Shown here one piece after another: positions 32,166 to 44,919 of a DNA stretch of 64,000 nt (position 1 is the stretch's first letter; every line of letters begins with the position of its first letter). The stretch comes from Petrosia ficiformis (taxonomy: Eukaryota; Porifera; Demospongiae; Haplosclerida; Petrosiidae): assembly GCA_947044365.1 (NCBI GenBank), contig OX345636.1, positions 9,754,001-9,818,000 on the forward strand, given 5' to 3'. The notes beneath the pieces are model-generated. The model worked only from the letters and a program-made list of their open reading frames with translations. It was not told the origin of the DNA and searched no databases. The position numbers and the translations under genes were made by a program.

Positions 32166-35100
32166 CAATCTCGTTGGAGTTTCTTCCTTCATATATGATT
32201 TCTACTTTAATAAGGTTTTCGAACTCTTCGGGTTCTTCCCACACTTTGTATAATACTATCTGTAAGGAGGTAATCAGGTGGATGAGGTGGAGTTACACAG
32301 AGTGTAGAAAATAGTTTGTGACAAACATTTGTTTGGCTCAACTACTTCAAGTGTAAATAAAATTACTAAATTGCAAGCGATTTAACAAGGAATAATGTTT
32401 AATTGCAGTTTCTCAGATCTAATTACTAGGTATGTGCAATACATCTAAATAATAGTATTGCGTATCACTGCCAAAAATATCATGATATGATACAGTATTG
32501 AGTTAAAGAGTGCTAGACGTCTATTTTTCAACACAAGATGCTAAATTGTGTGATGAGGAGTGTTACTGTTATTAAATGTATGTTTTATATAGATCTAGTA
32601 TTGTAAAGGTAAAGTCTGAACGAATTGTTTGTGGTGTTTCAGGCATTGTTTGTTGCTTAAAACACTTGTGGGTGTGACCAATCGTAGAAACATGTGGTTA
32701 GTTGGTATTTAGTTGTGTATTGCTATATTCTATTTTCAAAATACCATGGAGTACCGCCCAGCCCTAAAAGAAATCAATTGCAAGGTATGCACACTAGCTT
32801 TTTTTATAATTACTTTTAGGTATCAGATTAGACAAATTAAATAAACCATGTTTACTAAAGTGTCCATTCCTGTGTATTGGATACACATAAAAGCTGATAT
32901 TATTATTCAACAAAAACATCAATATTTTGATATATCGATACGTATCGCCATCACTACTAATTACAAATTATTTTTACCTTCTCTGGACTTAATAAAAACC
33001 CTAAAATCGGGTTATTGTTGTCAATAAATGCCACAAGGGTGGCCAGCATTAGCTGGCCAACCCCCTTCTCGTCCCCTGTCCCTAAATCATCCACTGATTC
33101 TCCCTACAAGACAAAAGAATGAAACTTGAACCATCTGCACACAGCCAAACACACACACTACTTACTTCTCCAATCAAAAATTTCTTCTTTTTATCTTGAT
33201 TGTCCGTTATGGCAACGTCAGGTACTCCCTTGAAAATAATGTTACAAATTATTTGATAGTGCTATAATTGTGTATATTAAATATACTCACATGAATTATT
33301 GTATCTTTCCATTGTTTTCCTACTTTGAATTTTGAATTAATTTTTAAGTATAAAATTTGATTGGTGTGATTTGTTGTCGATATATCCCTAAAATATGAAA
33401 GTCAGCTATCAGTACACCATCATAAACAACACACAAGGTTACTCACACAGACAGATTCGGTATATCCATTATTGATAATTCACAGACGGCTCTAATAAAA
33501 TGTTTTACCGTGTCGTTAGAGTATTTATTTTGTTTTAGGAGGTTGTATCTGCTAATGTATTCAAAAAAGCACCTGCTCATGATAGCAGCTTGTTTTTCTG
33601 TAAAAACCTTCTGGAATTGGGAAAGGAAATGGAGATCATTGACCACACCTATCTCTTGATAAACATGTAGACACTAACAAGTACTTTGAGACAAAGTTTG
33701 AGTATATACTTTAATTATATTTTAATAACTACTTGCCTCTCTTCTCACTCTTTTTGCAGCTGGTGAATGATCACCGTCATCATTTTCATTTGACTCTTCC
33801 TCTTCCTCTGACATACTCCGTACTGGACAAGATTGCTCCTCCATCGTTTTTAGTATTTCACAAATTTCCTATTAGGAAAAATAATGTCTCAATGTAAGCT
33901 CCTATGTAGCAGCCACAGACAATATAATAATGTCAATGTAAGCTCCTATGTAGCAGCCACAGACAATATAATAATGTCAATGTAAGCTCCTATGTAGCAG
34001 CCACAGACAATATAATAATGTCAATGTAAGCTCCTATGTAGCAGCCACAGACAATATAATAATGTCAATGTAAGCTCCTATGTAGCAGCCACAGACAATA
34101 TAATAATGTCAATGTAAGCTCCTATGTAGCAGCCACAGACAATATAATAATGTCAATGTAAGCTCCTATGTAGCAGCCACAGACAATATAATAATGTCAA
34201 TGTAAGCTCCTATGTAGTAGCCACAGACAATATAATAATGTCAATGTAAGCTGCTATGTAGCAGCCACAGACAATATAATAATGTCAATGTAAGCTCCTA
34301 TGTAGCAGCCACAGACAAAATAATTAAGAAAAGTACGAGCAAAAAAAAGAAAAAAAAGAAAACAGCATGCAAACAATATACTGAGAGCTATATTTCAAAT
34401 GACTGCAGTCATAATGTAAAATGCCCAGCAGTGTATTGTACAGCAACAAGAGAACCAGCCATGTTGAAGTTGAATTGTTGATGTAAATCTTTCAGGACCC
34501 TAAAATTAAGGATGGTATGTACATGTATACTACTAGAATAGCGACACATTGGGTTAAAATTTTAATCAAGGGACTTAAATTGTCAAGCTAAATCTAATAA
34601 ATTAGAAGTGTGGGGTTTTGAACTACTTGATGTTACTACTACCAAAATAGGAGCAAGAGAAGTAAGTCATGTATCATTAATGTCCAACATTGCCATCAAA
34701 ATCTCATGAATATCATTATGTGATTCATTTAGGGTAGGGTTAGGGTTCATCAGTATCAAAGTGATCTTAGTCTTTGATGGCAATATTGGACATGGCTCTC
34801 ATGTATTTCAGTCTTACATCTTTAGTATAAAGAGACAATTCTTTGTCCTTTAATTTATAAAAAATGTTGTTTAACTCTTTGGAGAGTGGTGATCCGTATA
34901 TCCTTTCTCCAGAAGATATATATCTTAAAATATAAAAAAATTTGTAATTGTATAATGTAAATGATTTTTTTCTTACCGTATTTCCGTGTGACGCTTTCCT
35001 CTATGTATACTTGGAAACTGACTTATTAATGAATCAAGTTTAGTGGCGTTGTATTCCGAAAAAGTTTTTCGTTTTGTCTCTTCTTTTACAAATGTGTATG

Positions 35101-35725
35101 GTCCATTCCATTCAATTCTTGCTCTGAAAATATAATTATTATTTTTCAGCAATTTATTTAATGACAAATCCAATATGCAGTAATATAATTGAAATATATG
35201 TATTATGGCATAGAAATTTTGATGGCAAACTTTGCATTATTGGCATAAAGCACTCGAGTACTTGTATAGTAGTGTTTACAGCACAAAGACTTCATTAAGT
35301 GTTTATTCAATGTCTAATGTCTATTGAGGTTATATTGTCTAAATAATGATATAATTATAGTGTTGTTCTAGTGCTTGGGTATTAGAACTAAACAAAACTG
35401 AATGAGCTAGAGGCTAAAACTAAATTGTTATGAACAAAATCATGACATCACATTCAACAATTAATACTCAATTAGCACTTCTTTGTAAGTACAGTGGTTA
35501 CATACACCAAACTAGGGTACTGGAACCAATAGCAAACTAAACATTTTCAGGGATAGTAAAAATAACACCAGGTGACACATAATGCTTACGTTGAAGAGGT
35601 AGCCATTCTGTTCCAAACGGCAAAATGTGAATGTAGTAACAAGCTAGCTTGAGGAATGATCCAAAGTAAGAGACGGCACCAAAATGTTTGATAAGAGAGA
35701 GAGAGAGACAGATTATGATACACAT
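32104..35725 (-). CDS. Nine-exon host gene, function unknown, with nuclear localisation signal
   Basis: Exons read right to left: 35725-35590 (start uncertain), 35121/35123-34977, 34923-34818, 33868-33737, 33652-33447, 33387-33291, 33228-33166, 33103-32978, 32259-32104. From 34977 on, every junction keeps the reading frame, including split codons at 34977/34923 (R) and 33447/33387 (V). The exon at 33737 ends AGAG|GCAAGT, an apparent GC-AG intron. The product is about 380 residues. Features: a start with hydrophobic character, the segment RIEWNGPYTFVKEETKRKTF, an acidic stretch MSEEEEESNENDDGD, and SPAAKRVRRE, very like the c-Myc nuclear signal. A helical region (SQFQKVFTEKQAAIMSRCFF) follows, then GVPDVAITDNQDKKKKFLIG and VGQLMLATLVAFIDN, and the end KREIEDRIAS. 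The PD...(E) spacing faintly recalls PD-(D/E)xK nucleases; this is speculation. No family recognised. Confidence 0.7.
33882..34318. repeat. 44-bp intronic minisatellite, about 10 units
   Basis: Units TGTCAATGTAAGCTCCTATG followed by TAGCAGCCACAGACAATATA, nearly identical. It sits in the GC-AG intron of the 32-35.7 kb gene. Single variants (TAGTAG, CTGCTATG) mark two units. Confidence 0.95.
34681..34796. repeat. Small MITE-like inverted repeat
   Basis: Arms TGTCCAACATTGCCATCAAA (34681) and TTTGATGGCAATATTGGACA (about 34776) differ at one base. The loop includes TTAGGGTAGGGTTAGGGTT. Confidence 0.75.
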
Positions 35726-35879
35726 GCATAAGACAATTGGAAAACTGGGGATTCTATACAGTAACTATAACACACAAGGAACTAACCAAAATGCAAAAAC
35801 CAAAACTTTCAGAGAGACCGGTAGACTCTTGACAGAAAGAGACGAGTTATACGACGCATGGTTATCCTAAACCACGTAC

Positions 35880-36600
35880 ACCGCTTTATATATCAACGGA
35901 AGTATGATCATGTGAGTAATTGACCAATGAACACAGCTCTATCACACCAATTTTAGTTAATTTAATTATTTAATTCATTTAATTAATTAATAATTATTTA
36001 TTTTTTGGTAATAAATATGCTACAGCTTTATTTATTGTAAGGGCAACTGTGGACAATCTGAAGTATATGTATACTGATCAGATTGTTTCGACCTATTGGG
36101 TCTCATCAGCACAGTGTATCCCAAATTCACAATACATTGTGCAGAATGATGCAAAATGTATGTTATATAATAATTATTATGAAAGGTTTCTATGTAGTAC
36201 CATGCCTAGTACCTCCAAAGGTACTGGTAATAGACACTACTAGAGCTTTCAGAATTGGACTGAAAAACTGAAATACATACTCTATGTTTCAGATGAGTCA
36301 GAAGATATATAACTTTACCATTTCTAGTACAGTCAGCACCTCCAGAATCAAAGTAGAATGTGCTTTAGTAAATGCAAGTAAATAACGTATATAGTAACAT
36401 ACATACATACAATCATACATGTACATACATGTACATACATATACATATGTGACAGTTCTTTTCATTATATATATATATAATTAGTTGAATATTCAACTAA
36501 TTAATTTCTACGCTCAGTAACAAAGGACATTAAAAATGAGTTATCAGCTTATTGGAGATATAAAACTGTAAACAACTATAGACTACATGATGAAGTACAA
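35880..36600. other. Noncoding stretch
   Basis: AT-rich. It includes the inverted partner (36045-36145) of 26765-26865 and scattered ACATACAT. No gene seen. Confidence 0.5.
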
Positions 36601-36777
36601 TGACTTAATAATAATATAACAGTCTAATAGTATACATGTATGTTGGTAGACACAGGTCTTACGTGCATACATACATATATACATGCATAGTGCATACATG
36701 CATACATATACGTTCATACATACATACATACATACATATATGTATCTCTAATACATGCATACATGCAGCAAAACCAC

Positions 36778-36912
<135 letters not shown>

Positions 36913-37310
36913 TTCCTGTGGCTATGAGATTAAGTCAAAACATGTTGACCTTAAATTAAATGTCAGAGAACCTAACCTGGGCCTGCCTGCCTGCCTAATT
37001 TGTAAATAGCCCAATTAAGACTGCATTTATATATAGTAGCTACTAATAGCAAAATGGCTCAACAGTTATTATTTGCACATCAGGTGACATTGAGCCAATG
37101 ACATTTAGAGATGTTTTAAACAACATAATGGTTATGTGTGAAGCTTTAACTAGAAATGTCATGCTTTTATAACATTCTTTATAATGTGAAGAATGTTATG
37201 ACACAAAATAACAATGCTATCCAGCAGGTACATGTACCAGAAATTGCTATCTACATGTACATCTCTGATATTTCCCCATAAGCAGCAAATAATTACAAAT
37301 AGTAACATAA

Positions 37311-37556
37311 ATGGGGTTGAGGTTACCCACTATTTATCTCAACCATGCATGTCAGATGACACCAATGACGTCTAATGTTCTAAAATTTTGGAAGGATAAC
37401 AAAGAAAAGTATCCTGCATTTGCCAGGCTTTTCATCAATCTAGCCATTCCAGCATCGTCAGCACCAGCAGAAAGGATTTCAGCCTTTACGAAAAAATATT
37501 TAGACTGGAGCGTTGTTCTTTAAGTGATGCTCTTCTTCAGAACTTAAATGTTGATT
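37311..37556 (+). pseudogene. hAT transposase C-terminal dimerisation fragment
   Basis: Encodes VLKFWKDNKEKYPAFARLFI and LAIPASSAPAERISAF, the hallmark of the hAT dimerisation region (W...YP.L...A...L.IP.SSA.AER.FS). After a frameshift near 37495 the other frame gives RLERCSLSDALLQNL, as expected next. The catalytic part is not present nearby. It lies 10 kb from the BED fragment and need not belong to the same element. Confidence 0.75.
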
Positions 37557-37904
37557 AGGTGTAATACTACATATAGTTATACATGTAGTAAGTATTTAGT
37601 AATTCAATTAAAAACAGTGTGTAAATGTGAGTTGAAGTTATGTATTTGTTCTCACTCAAGCACGAAATTATTGTATTCTATGGTTGTAATGGGACTATCC
37701 TTATATGAAGTGACAACTCGAGTAGTAGCCTCTGAGTCTGACTCTATTGTGTGACAAAAATTACCACCCTAAAAGACTCTGAATGAAATGGAATATATGT
37801 GCAAAGTTAAGTGAAATTTAGAGTAAAGGTTTACCTAAGGAAATTATAAACCTACACATACCCCATACATGTACATGTACATAAAAATATTATTGACACG
37901 GTTT

Positions 37905-38122
37905 TTTAATTGACGGTTTGGTGATTTTAGATTCAAACCATCAAATTAAAAATCACCAATTAATTCACGAATGCACAATCCAAACGTTTTCTTTTGTAAC
38001 TTCTACATTTTACACAACACAGACTTTTAACTTACGTAGACAGAGGACCTTCTAAAAATGTCATAGATATTAAAATGTTAGTTGGAGGAAAGCAGCAAGG
38101 TGAGTGTTTGAAAGTGCAACTG
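37905..38122 (+). repeat. Segmental duplication block a (copy 58590-58800)
   Basis: Shares CACCAATTAATTCACGAATG, TACACAACACA and AGGACCTTCTAA...GAGTGTTTGAAAGTGC. Block a2 (38282-38400) matches 59033-59120. Confidence 0.85.
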
Positions 38123-38944
38123 TTGATATGCATGACATGATGTCTGTGTAAAATTAACTACTCCATGAACAGCCAATATTTATTATCATAACCTATCCTA
38201 GATCAAACATGAGAAAGTCCAGCTGATATATTATATAACATAATAATTACATGTATATTACATATTGTATAACACACCCAGAGGTGAAGACTATCCTTAC
38301 AAGGTGGGGCACTCATAGTTTACAGCTAGAAATTAGAACTAAACTTAGCCCAATAGCAAAATCATAAGGTGTATAATCACCCCAGAGGCTGTGGCAAAAC
38401 AAACCACTTTACCACAAGCTTTTAGCACACATGTAAATATTGGCTTCCTTGGAAATAGAATATCAAAATAATTAAGTGGTTATTTTCCCTTTGCATAGCA
38501 CAAACAAACCAACAAACAAACAAAAATAAAGGCAATTAAAAAAATTCCCAATAATCTACACTACTACAAAACAAGTATAAAAGTTTCGAATTGATACAAA
38601 AAAGCAAGTAATACCAATCTGATTATTATGGGTATCAAGTTAAATATGCATATAAAATTACACATGTGGAAATATGCCAGGTTTGTCTACACCGTTTTGC
38701 CTGCTCAAAATTTTTGCAATAATTCCACATTTGCCTGCGAATACCGTATATTTTAAACTTTTGATTTTTGACATAAGAAATTTTATATTAACACGTGTAC
38801 AAACCCATTCCATGTATGGAGCATGGGGGAAAACCTGACAGTATTTCGCACTTGAGATGCATATCACAAAGATTTTCCTAATGTATGGAAGAGGCATTGT
38901 TTAGATACTGTATATTAAGTACCAATGATATTCCTATAATTAAA

Positions 38945-40215
38945 TTAAAAATCTGCTGTTCCCACCGAGCACCGCGAGGAGGTATGACATGGATTTTGCT
39001 CGGCACACACAGACACAAACACAGACACATAGACACAGACACACAGACACAGACACACAGACACACAAACACAGACACACAGACACACAAACACAAACAC
39101 AATTACATAATTACATATAAGTACTAGTATTGATTTAGCTAAACCCCTTTCAGTAGCTGTTTATTTTCTAAGCCATTGTGGCTGCTTATTCCATGGTGGC
39201 TGATTATTATTTTTCTAAGCCATGTTGCTGGTTTTTATTTTTCTAAGCCATAGTGGCTGCTCTAATGTTTAATGAAGCCATTGTGGCTGCTTGTTTGTTT
39301 GTTGTGTGTGCTATTGCTAGCATGCTAGGCTTTCATGTACATTGTAAATTTTGAGTCCTGAAAGAGCAACAATTGATATCAAGTTTAGTATGCTTCTTGT
39401 ACAAAATGACTAAATAATGAGCTAAGCTTTTGATTTTGAACCATAAATCTGATATTCCCTGAGCCAATCACACATACACAATGTATAATGAGTACTAACT
39501 TACTACTGTTAGTAGATGGCTGCCTTTGAATTGTCCATTGTTCCAGTAGTAGAGAAATCAGTTTCAGCTACATGTATAAATAGAAAATATATACAAATAC
39601 AGGTACATGTACATACTCTTACCAATAATAATGTAAATATACATGTAGTATATGTCAATAAAATGTCGCCATACAGTAACAGTAATTACCTTAGTTCTAC
39701 TATCAGTAATTACTGTCTCACATTGCACACCAATTACGTAGTAAACTAATGACTAATTAATGGTGACCTTCTATTGACATACAGTGTATAATCAAGGTAC
39801 AGTACATACATGTACCCAAAAAAAAACCTGTTCCAGGTGCAGGAATGCTATAAAAACATTGCAAAACAGGTTCACAATATTTATTTTTAACTACTAAAAT
39901 TTTATAATTGTCATTATTTGAGTATTTAACTACAATGAAAGTTTGATGAAAACACCATTCAGTAAATTGAACGGATATATGGATCAAAATATTTAATCCG
40001 AATGTTAATAATGAAAATGGATTTCAGATAATCCGGATATCTGTTACAGCACTAATACATGTATATACTAGATTATACTGTAACTAAATAACTTATACAT
40101 GTATACATGTATACCATAAGGTTAATTAATAGTTATCAATAACTTTAATCTCACTGTTATGTGGCCACCACAAAGTAAACTATGTATTAAGCATTACTAA
40201 GGTCAGCATGTAACA
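38945..40215 (+). repeat. Segmental duplication block b, copy 1 (copy 48255-50215)
   Basis: Almost identical to 48255-50215 apart from a longer CACAGA microsatellite and a 446-bp insertion in the other copy. From 39260 to 40110 only a few differences were seen over about 850 bp, so the duplication is recent. Open frames inside (39516-39749 and 39757-39987) are duplicated with it and have no protein-like signature. Confidence 0.95.
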
Positions 40216-40320
40216 TTAATAGGCATGTTTATTAACCAAATTTACTATTATCAATTAAATGTGTGACTCAATTTACTTTAGCTAGAGAATTACATTTAAA
40301 TCACTAAAAGTACTCTCTTT

Positions 40321-40500
40321 GTAGACTTATTATATGCTGTGGTGTGGAAACAGCCATTCTTACAGGACGTTGTCTGACAATGTGAGAAGCAAGACACAAG
40401 TAGCTAAAATGTATAATTCACAAATTCGGCTCACTGCATCCATATTCTGCATACATGTACATGTATGTCTGTAAAGAGAGAGATGGCCTGCACCAGACAC
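40321..40500 (+). repeat. Duplicated block c (copy 62380-62570)
   Basis: Shares AAACAGCCATTC, CGGCTCACTG and GCATACATGTACATGTATGT with the 62.4-kb copy. An ACAC/GACAC microsatellite follows to 40560. Confidence 0.8.
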
Positions 40501-40857
40501 AGACACACACACAGACACACAAACACAAAAACACAAACACAGACACACGAATACAAACACTATTACATAATTACATATACGTACATATACACTAGTGTTG
40601 CTTTAGTTAACTATAACTAAACTCCTTTTAGTAAGGCATTGTGACTTTTATAAAACTACAAGTACACAGCAATATCTTAACTAAAATGAAAATTGGTTGA
40701 TAATGGAAATGTGGATAAATATTAAAGGACTTCAAACAAAAATGCAACCATTGATAGGCAAGCTATGGCGTAATTCATCAACTAACTCTTTCTGAACAGC
40801 AAACTGTCAATATTTTTATCTGTCACTTTACACATAGATCCATCAATGAATTACATA

Positions 40858-40990
<133 letters not shown>

Positions 40991-41164
40991 CATGTATATA
41001 TGTATGTAATATATTAAAGGGTTAAAGCTGTTAAAAAGTTTCAGATGCTGTAAGTACCAGTACTTTCACTATAACTTAAACCAATCTTTTTACTCAAAGC
41101 ACTCGTTTATTTCTGATTAAGCTAGCTTGAAACTTAAGTAAGAAGTGCTTAACCCCAACCCTGA

Positions 41165-41430
41165 TGTCCAAATGTATAAAGGCTATTACTGTATGCATCT
41201 AGTCATCTATACCTTTGACAATGTACATGCAGTAGTGAAAATTGCACAATAACATCACAATATAATATTCTAGAAATACCCTGATATTGCTAGCTACTAC
41301 CAAAAAGATTAAAAATGCAGAGCAGTAACTGATAATTAGATTCCTTATCAGGTGTTGACAAGGAAGATAATTAGCAGCTGAGCTGAATCCATTCTGAGGT
41401 TCATCCCTGTGGGCTAACCAGTTTGTATCC
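41165..41430 (+). repeat. Duplicated block d (copies 43175-43420 and 59975-60180)
   Basis: AATATAATATTCTAGAAATA followed by CCCTGATATTGCTAGCTA is shared with 43.2 kb; the 60.0-kb copy is more diverged. Confidence 0.85.
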
Positions 41431-41574
41431 AATGGCTTTCATGTATTTTGTATTTGTTTACCCTTTTAGTAATTACCTAAACTATAATTAAACTAAAAGT
41501 TTGAGAAACCAGGCATACTACAACTATAACTAAAAGTAGTCATTTTGTCACACACAGGGGCACACAATAGAACT

Positions 41575-41770
41575 CTAACCTGGACATGTATCTCCTCTGT
41601 ATGTCAACCTGAGGTCCTTTTGGGTTACGTTAATGTAAGTATCACCCCTGACACAAACAGATGTGGATTTGGAAACTATGAGAAAAGAAAACACATAATA
41701 TAATAATTGATGGAAGACATACAGTATCCCTATGATTACTTTGTGGTGTGCCACATTTAGTAATCTGCCT
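41575..41770 (-). repeat. Duplicated block e (copy 59115-59295)
   Basis: Shares AATGTAAGTATCACCC and GGAAACTATGAGAAAAG. On minus it could hold a short exon (GDTYINVTQKDLRLTYRGDT) of an unrecognised gene; the duplicate encodes a diverged version. Confidence 0.75.
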
Positions 41771-41821
41771 CCCATGCTGAAACACAACAGACTATTACCT
41801 AAAAATTACTACACACTACCA

Positions 41822-42495
41822 TTAACATGCATACATACATACATACATACATACATACATACATACATAACATACATACATACATACATACATACAAAAC
41901 ATACATACATAACATACATACATACATAACATACATACATAACATACATACATACATACATAACATACATATATAACATACATACATACATAACATACAT
42001 ACATAACATACATACATATATAACATACATACATAACATACATACATAACATACATACATAACATACATACATACATAACATACATACATAACATACATA
42101 CATACATAACATACATACATACATAACATACATACATACATACATACATAACATACATACATAACATACATACATAACATACATACATAACATACATACA
42201 TAACATACATACATACATAACATACATACATAACATACATACATACATAACATACATACATACATAACATACATACATAACATACATACATACATAACAT
42301 ACATACATGTACATAACATACATACATACATACATAACACACATACATACATACATACATACATACATACATACATAACATACATACATACATACATACA
42401 TACATACATAACATACATACATACATACATACATACATACATAACATACATGCATACATACATATACATGTACATACATAACATACATACATATC
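41822..42495. repeat. CATACATA/CATAACATA complex microsatellite, ~670 bp
   Basis: Runs of CATA broken by AA at irregular 9-, 13- and 17-base steps. Three frames on minus stay open for 220-264 codons purely because the repeat lacks stops. Confidence 0.98.
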
Positions 42496-42872
42496 ATACA
42501 TGTACATACATGTACATGTGTGTCTGGATACTTGGATACTATGTACATTTCTGAGAAATATGATTGACAAGAAAAAAGGCAGCAGACATTCATTCCTAAC
42601 GATTAAAAACTTGCTCCACCATCAGTGATTCCAGGGGAGAAACAACCAACATCATGTAGTAACTACAAACTCCACTGTTCTTACTTGCATCCTTCACATA
42701 TTTGTATTACTTGGTAGCAAAATAGACCAGAAACCAGAAAACAAAAGTGTCATTATTGGAGCACACAGAGTTAACAGCTACCACCTGTTAATCTTTTATA
42801 ATCATACAATCCTTTGGGAACAAGACGATGCCTATATATCAATCATACTTCTTGTATCTGAACACACAAGTT

Positions 42873-42888
42873 CTGTGTGTGTGTGTGT

Positions 42889-42925
<37 letters not shown>

Positions 42926-43080
42926 ACGGCAAAGTTTGCACATGCACATGCAATGTTTTCCTGGCTCTCTTTCATCCCTCATCCATACTGTACTGCTGTG
43001 GTTATTAAACACTTGAAAAGGCCTCATGTGTTGACCTTAAAAGGCATACATATAATGTGTAGTCTGTGGATGTATTGACC
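42873..43080 (+). repeat. (GT)n plus duplicated block f (copy 59640-59800)
   Basis: A GT run (to 42922) then GCAAAGTTTGCACATGCACA... shared with 59.6 kb. A short related piece follows the (CA)n at 36905. Confidence 0.85.
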
Positions 43081-43449
43081 CTTAGCTTAATTTGTAAGTA
43101 TGACTACATGTACACATGAATGTGCTTGTTAAACTTACCACATTGAAACATTCTTCAAACTGTGTTAATGTTAGTAGTGCAAATTTCACAATAACATCAC
43201 AATATAATATTCTAGAAATACCCTGATATTGCTAGCTAATAAACAAAATGTTTTTTTGTTGTTGTTGTTTACATATTTGAAGATTCTAAACCTGAGGTCC
43301 TACTTCTGGTAAAGATTAAAAATGCACACCACAAAGTGGTAACTAATATAAGGTATGATAATTAGATTCCTTATCAGGTGTTAACAAGGAAGATAATTAG
43401 TGAATCCCAGTAGGGAAACCAGTTTGAAGGTCATGGGCCAATAATCACC

Positions 43450-44590
43450 ACTTCAGTGTTGTACAAGAATAATAAAAAACATTTTCAATAAAAATGAAAG
43501 AAGATGTAGGGATGTCAAAACCCAAAAAGCAAGCAAACAAGGTTGGGAAGCTAACTTTTTTGTAGATTGCAGAAATACTATATATCCTTATGAAATCATG
43601 CAATCAAAAATGCATTAAAATTTGATCATCAATGAAGGTCAGTCTTTTGTATTTATGTATTGATTATCATTCTCTTTCACTTACAGATGATGTATATTCT
43701 CTATTCACTTACATCACTGTCTGCAGTCCTACAAGAAGTAGTGTCAGTCACTGTGTCAACCATTCAGTATTCCAATGCTTATCATAGTATACAATATTAT
43801 TATACAATTGCTTTAATATTAATAATTATTATATTCATTATTAGTATTTGCTCACAAACTCACAAATGTTATTACAATGCCAAACACTTCCACCTTTTCA
43901 GCTTCCATGTTACGAGTATACAAATGCGCATGCGTAATTAAATTCCACTTAGGAAAATGGCGTCCAATTCCAGATCAAATCTTTGTAGTCGTTGAGACTG
44001 TCTTGAACTCTTCTTTCATAGTATCTGAAGATATCGTCTCGATACTTTACGACCAGAATATAAATGCGACAGGAATGGTGCTAGAATCATCGTGATAGTT
44101 CAACAAACAAAAAAATGATTTGTCTGGAAAATAATAATATTAATAATAATAATTATTATGATGAAGATTTTGCCAGTTTTGCCACTCGCCGGTTCTCTAC
44201 CTTAACGATAATCTTCGGCCATCTAGAAGGTATTGGTAGTCATAAAAACACTAGATATGAACAGGCATGTGTGTATAGAAACTTATGTGTATATATTACC
44301 AGAGATTTCAGCTCATCACTTGCAATTAAAATGTATGGGCGGCCATTTTTTTTCTGTGCCATCCCTACATAGAGAGTACTACCGTACACTCTGATAGAGT
44401 GGTTTGGCATATTTGTAGATAGTATCTATCTACATACATGTGTATTTTAATTTGCCAAACCGTTCTATACATGACATGGAAGTGGTGAACAAATGACCCA
44501 CTACTATGCAAAAGACAGGAAAACCATTGGATACAAGACCTTCAAAATTGTTACCTGCTTATATCATCCATAGATAACACCCACATCAAA
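43450..44590. other. Noncoding or unresolved stretch
   Basis: Open frames up to 93 codons exist, but they are rich in Ile/Tyr and lack splice or domain support. 43525-43560 is an inverted relative of 22270-22300. Confidence 0.4.
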
Positions 44591-44796
44591 GTTACAGACA
44601 GGTGTTATATACAGGATATACACCCAACCACAGGTGGATATGAAACCACAGGGCTGATATAAGACCTATAATGATATTCATAATAGATTACATCAGTCTG
44701 AGCATGCTCAGTCAAGTTGTAAATTGAGAGGTGTAGAGCAGTAGATGTTAGGTAACATTGATGTACATGTTAAGTAAAGAATATATTATATATAGA

Positions 44797-44919
44797 ATGG
44801 CTTCCCAGTGTGTATCAGCAATATCAGCCCTTCACCCCTCGATAGCAGCCCTCGGCTTCGCCTCGGGCTGCTATCTCGGGGTCCAGATCTGATATTGCTG
44901 ATACACACCTTGAAGCCAT
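44797..44919. mobile_element. 123-bp palindromic MITE
   Basis: Outer arms ATGGCTTC...GTGTGTATCAGCAATATCAG pair with CTGATATTGCTGATACACAC...GAAGCCAT. An inner hairpin GATAGCAGCCCTCGGC/GCCTCGGGCTGCTATC forms the centre. Nearly the whole element can fold on itself. Confidence 0.85.

Noticed and set aside
33882..34318. CRISPR-like array or coding repeats
   Set aside because: A 44-bp perfect tandem repeat without spacers, lying inside an intron.
34731..34752. Interstitial telomere repeat (TTAGGG)
   Set aside because: Only two to three imperfect units inside a small inverted repeat; too short to mean a telomere or fusion.
39516..39987. Two 76-77 codon frames conserved at 49610-50081
   Set aside because: Their identity reflects a recent DNA duplication; differences are not biased to synonymous sites and the peptides look random.
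41799..42593. Open frames of 220-264 codons on the minus strand
   Set aside because: They are translations of a CATA/CATAA microsatellite (Met-Tyr-Val-Cys repeats) in all three frames, with no stops by chance of composition.
43660..44372. Run of overlapping plus-strand frames
   Set aside because: Ile/Tyr-rich, no splice pairs or motifs; likely chance frames in AT-rich DNA.
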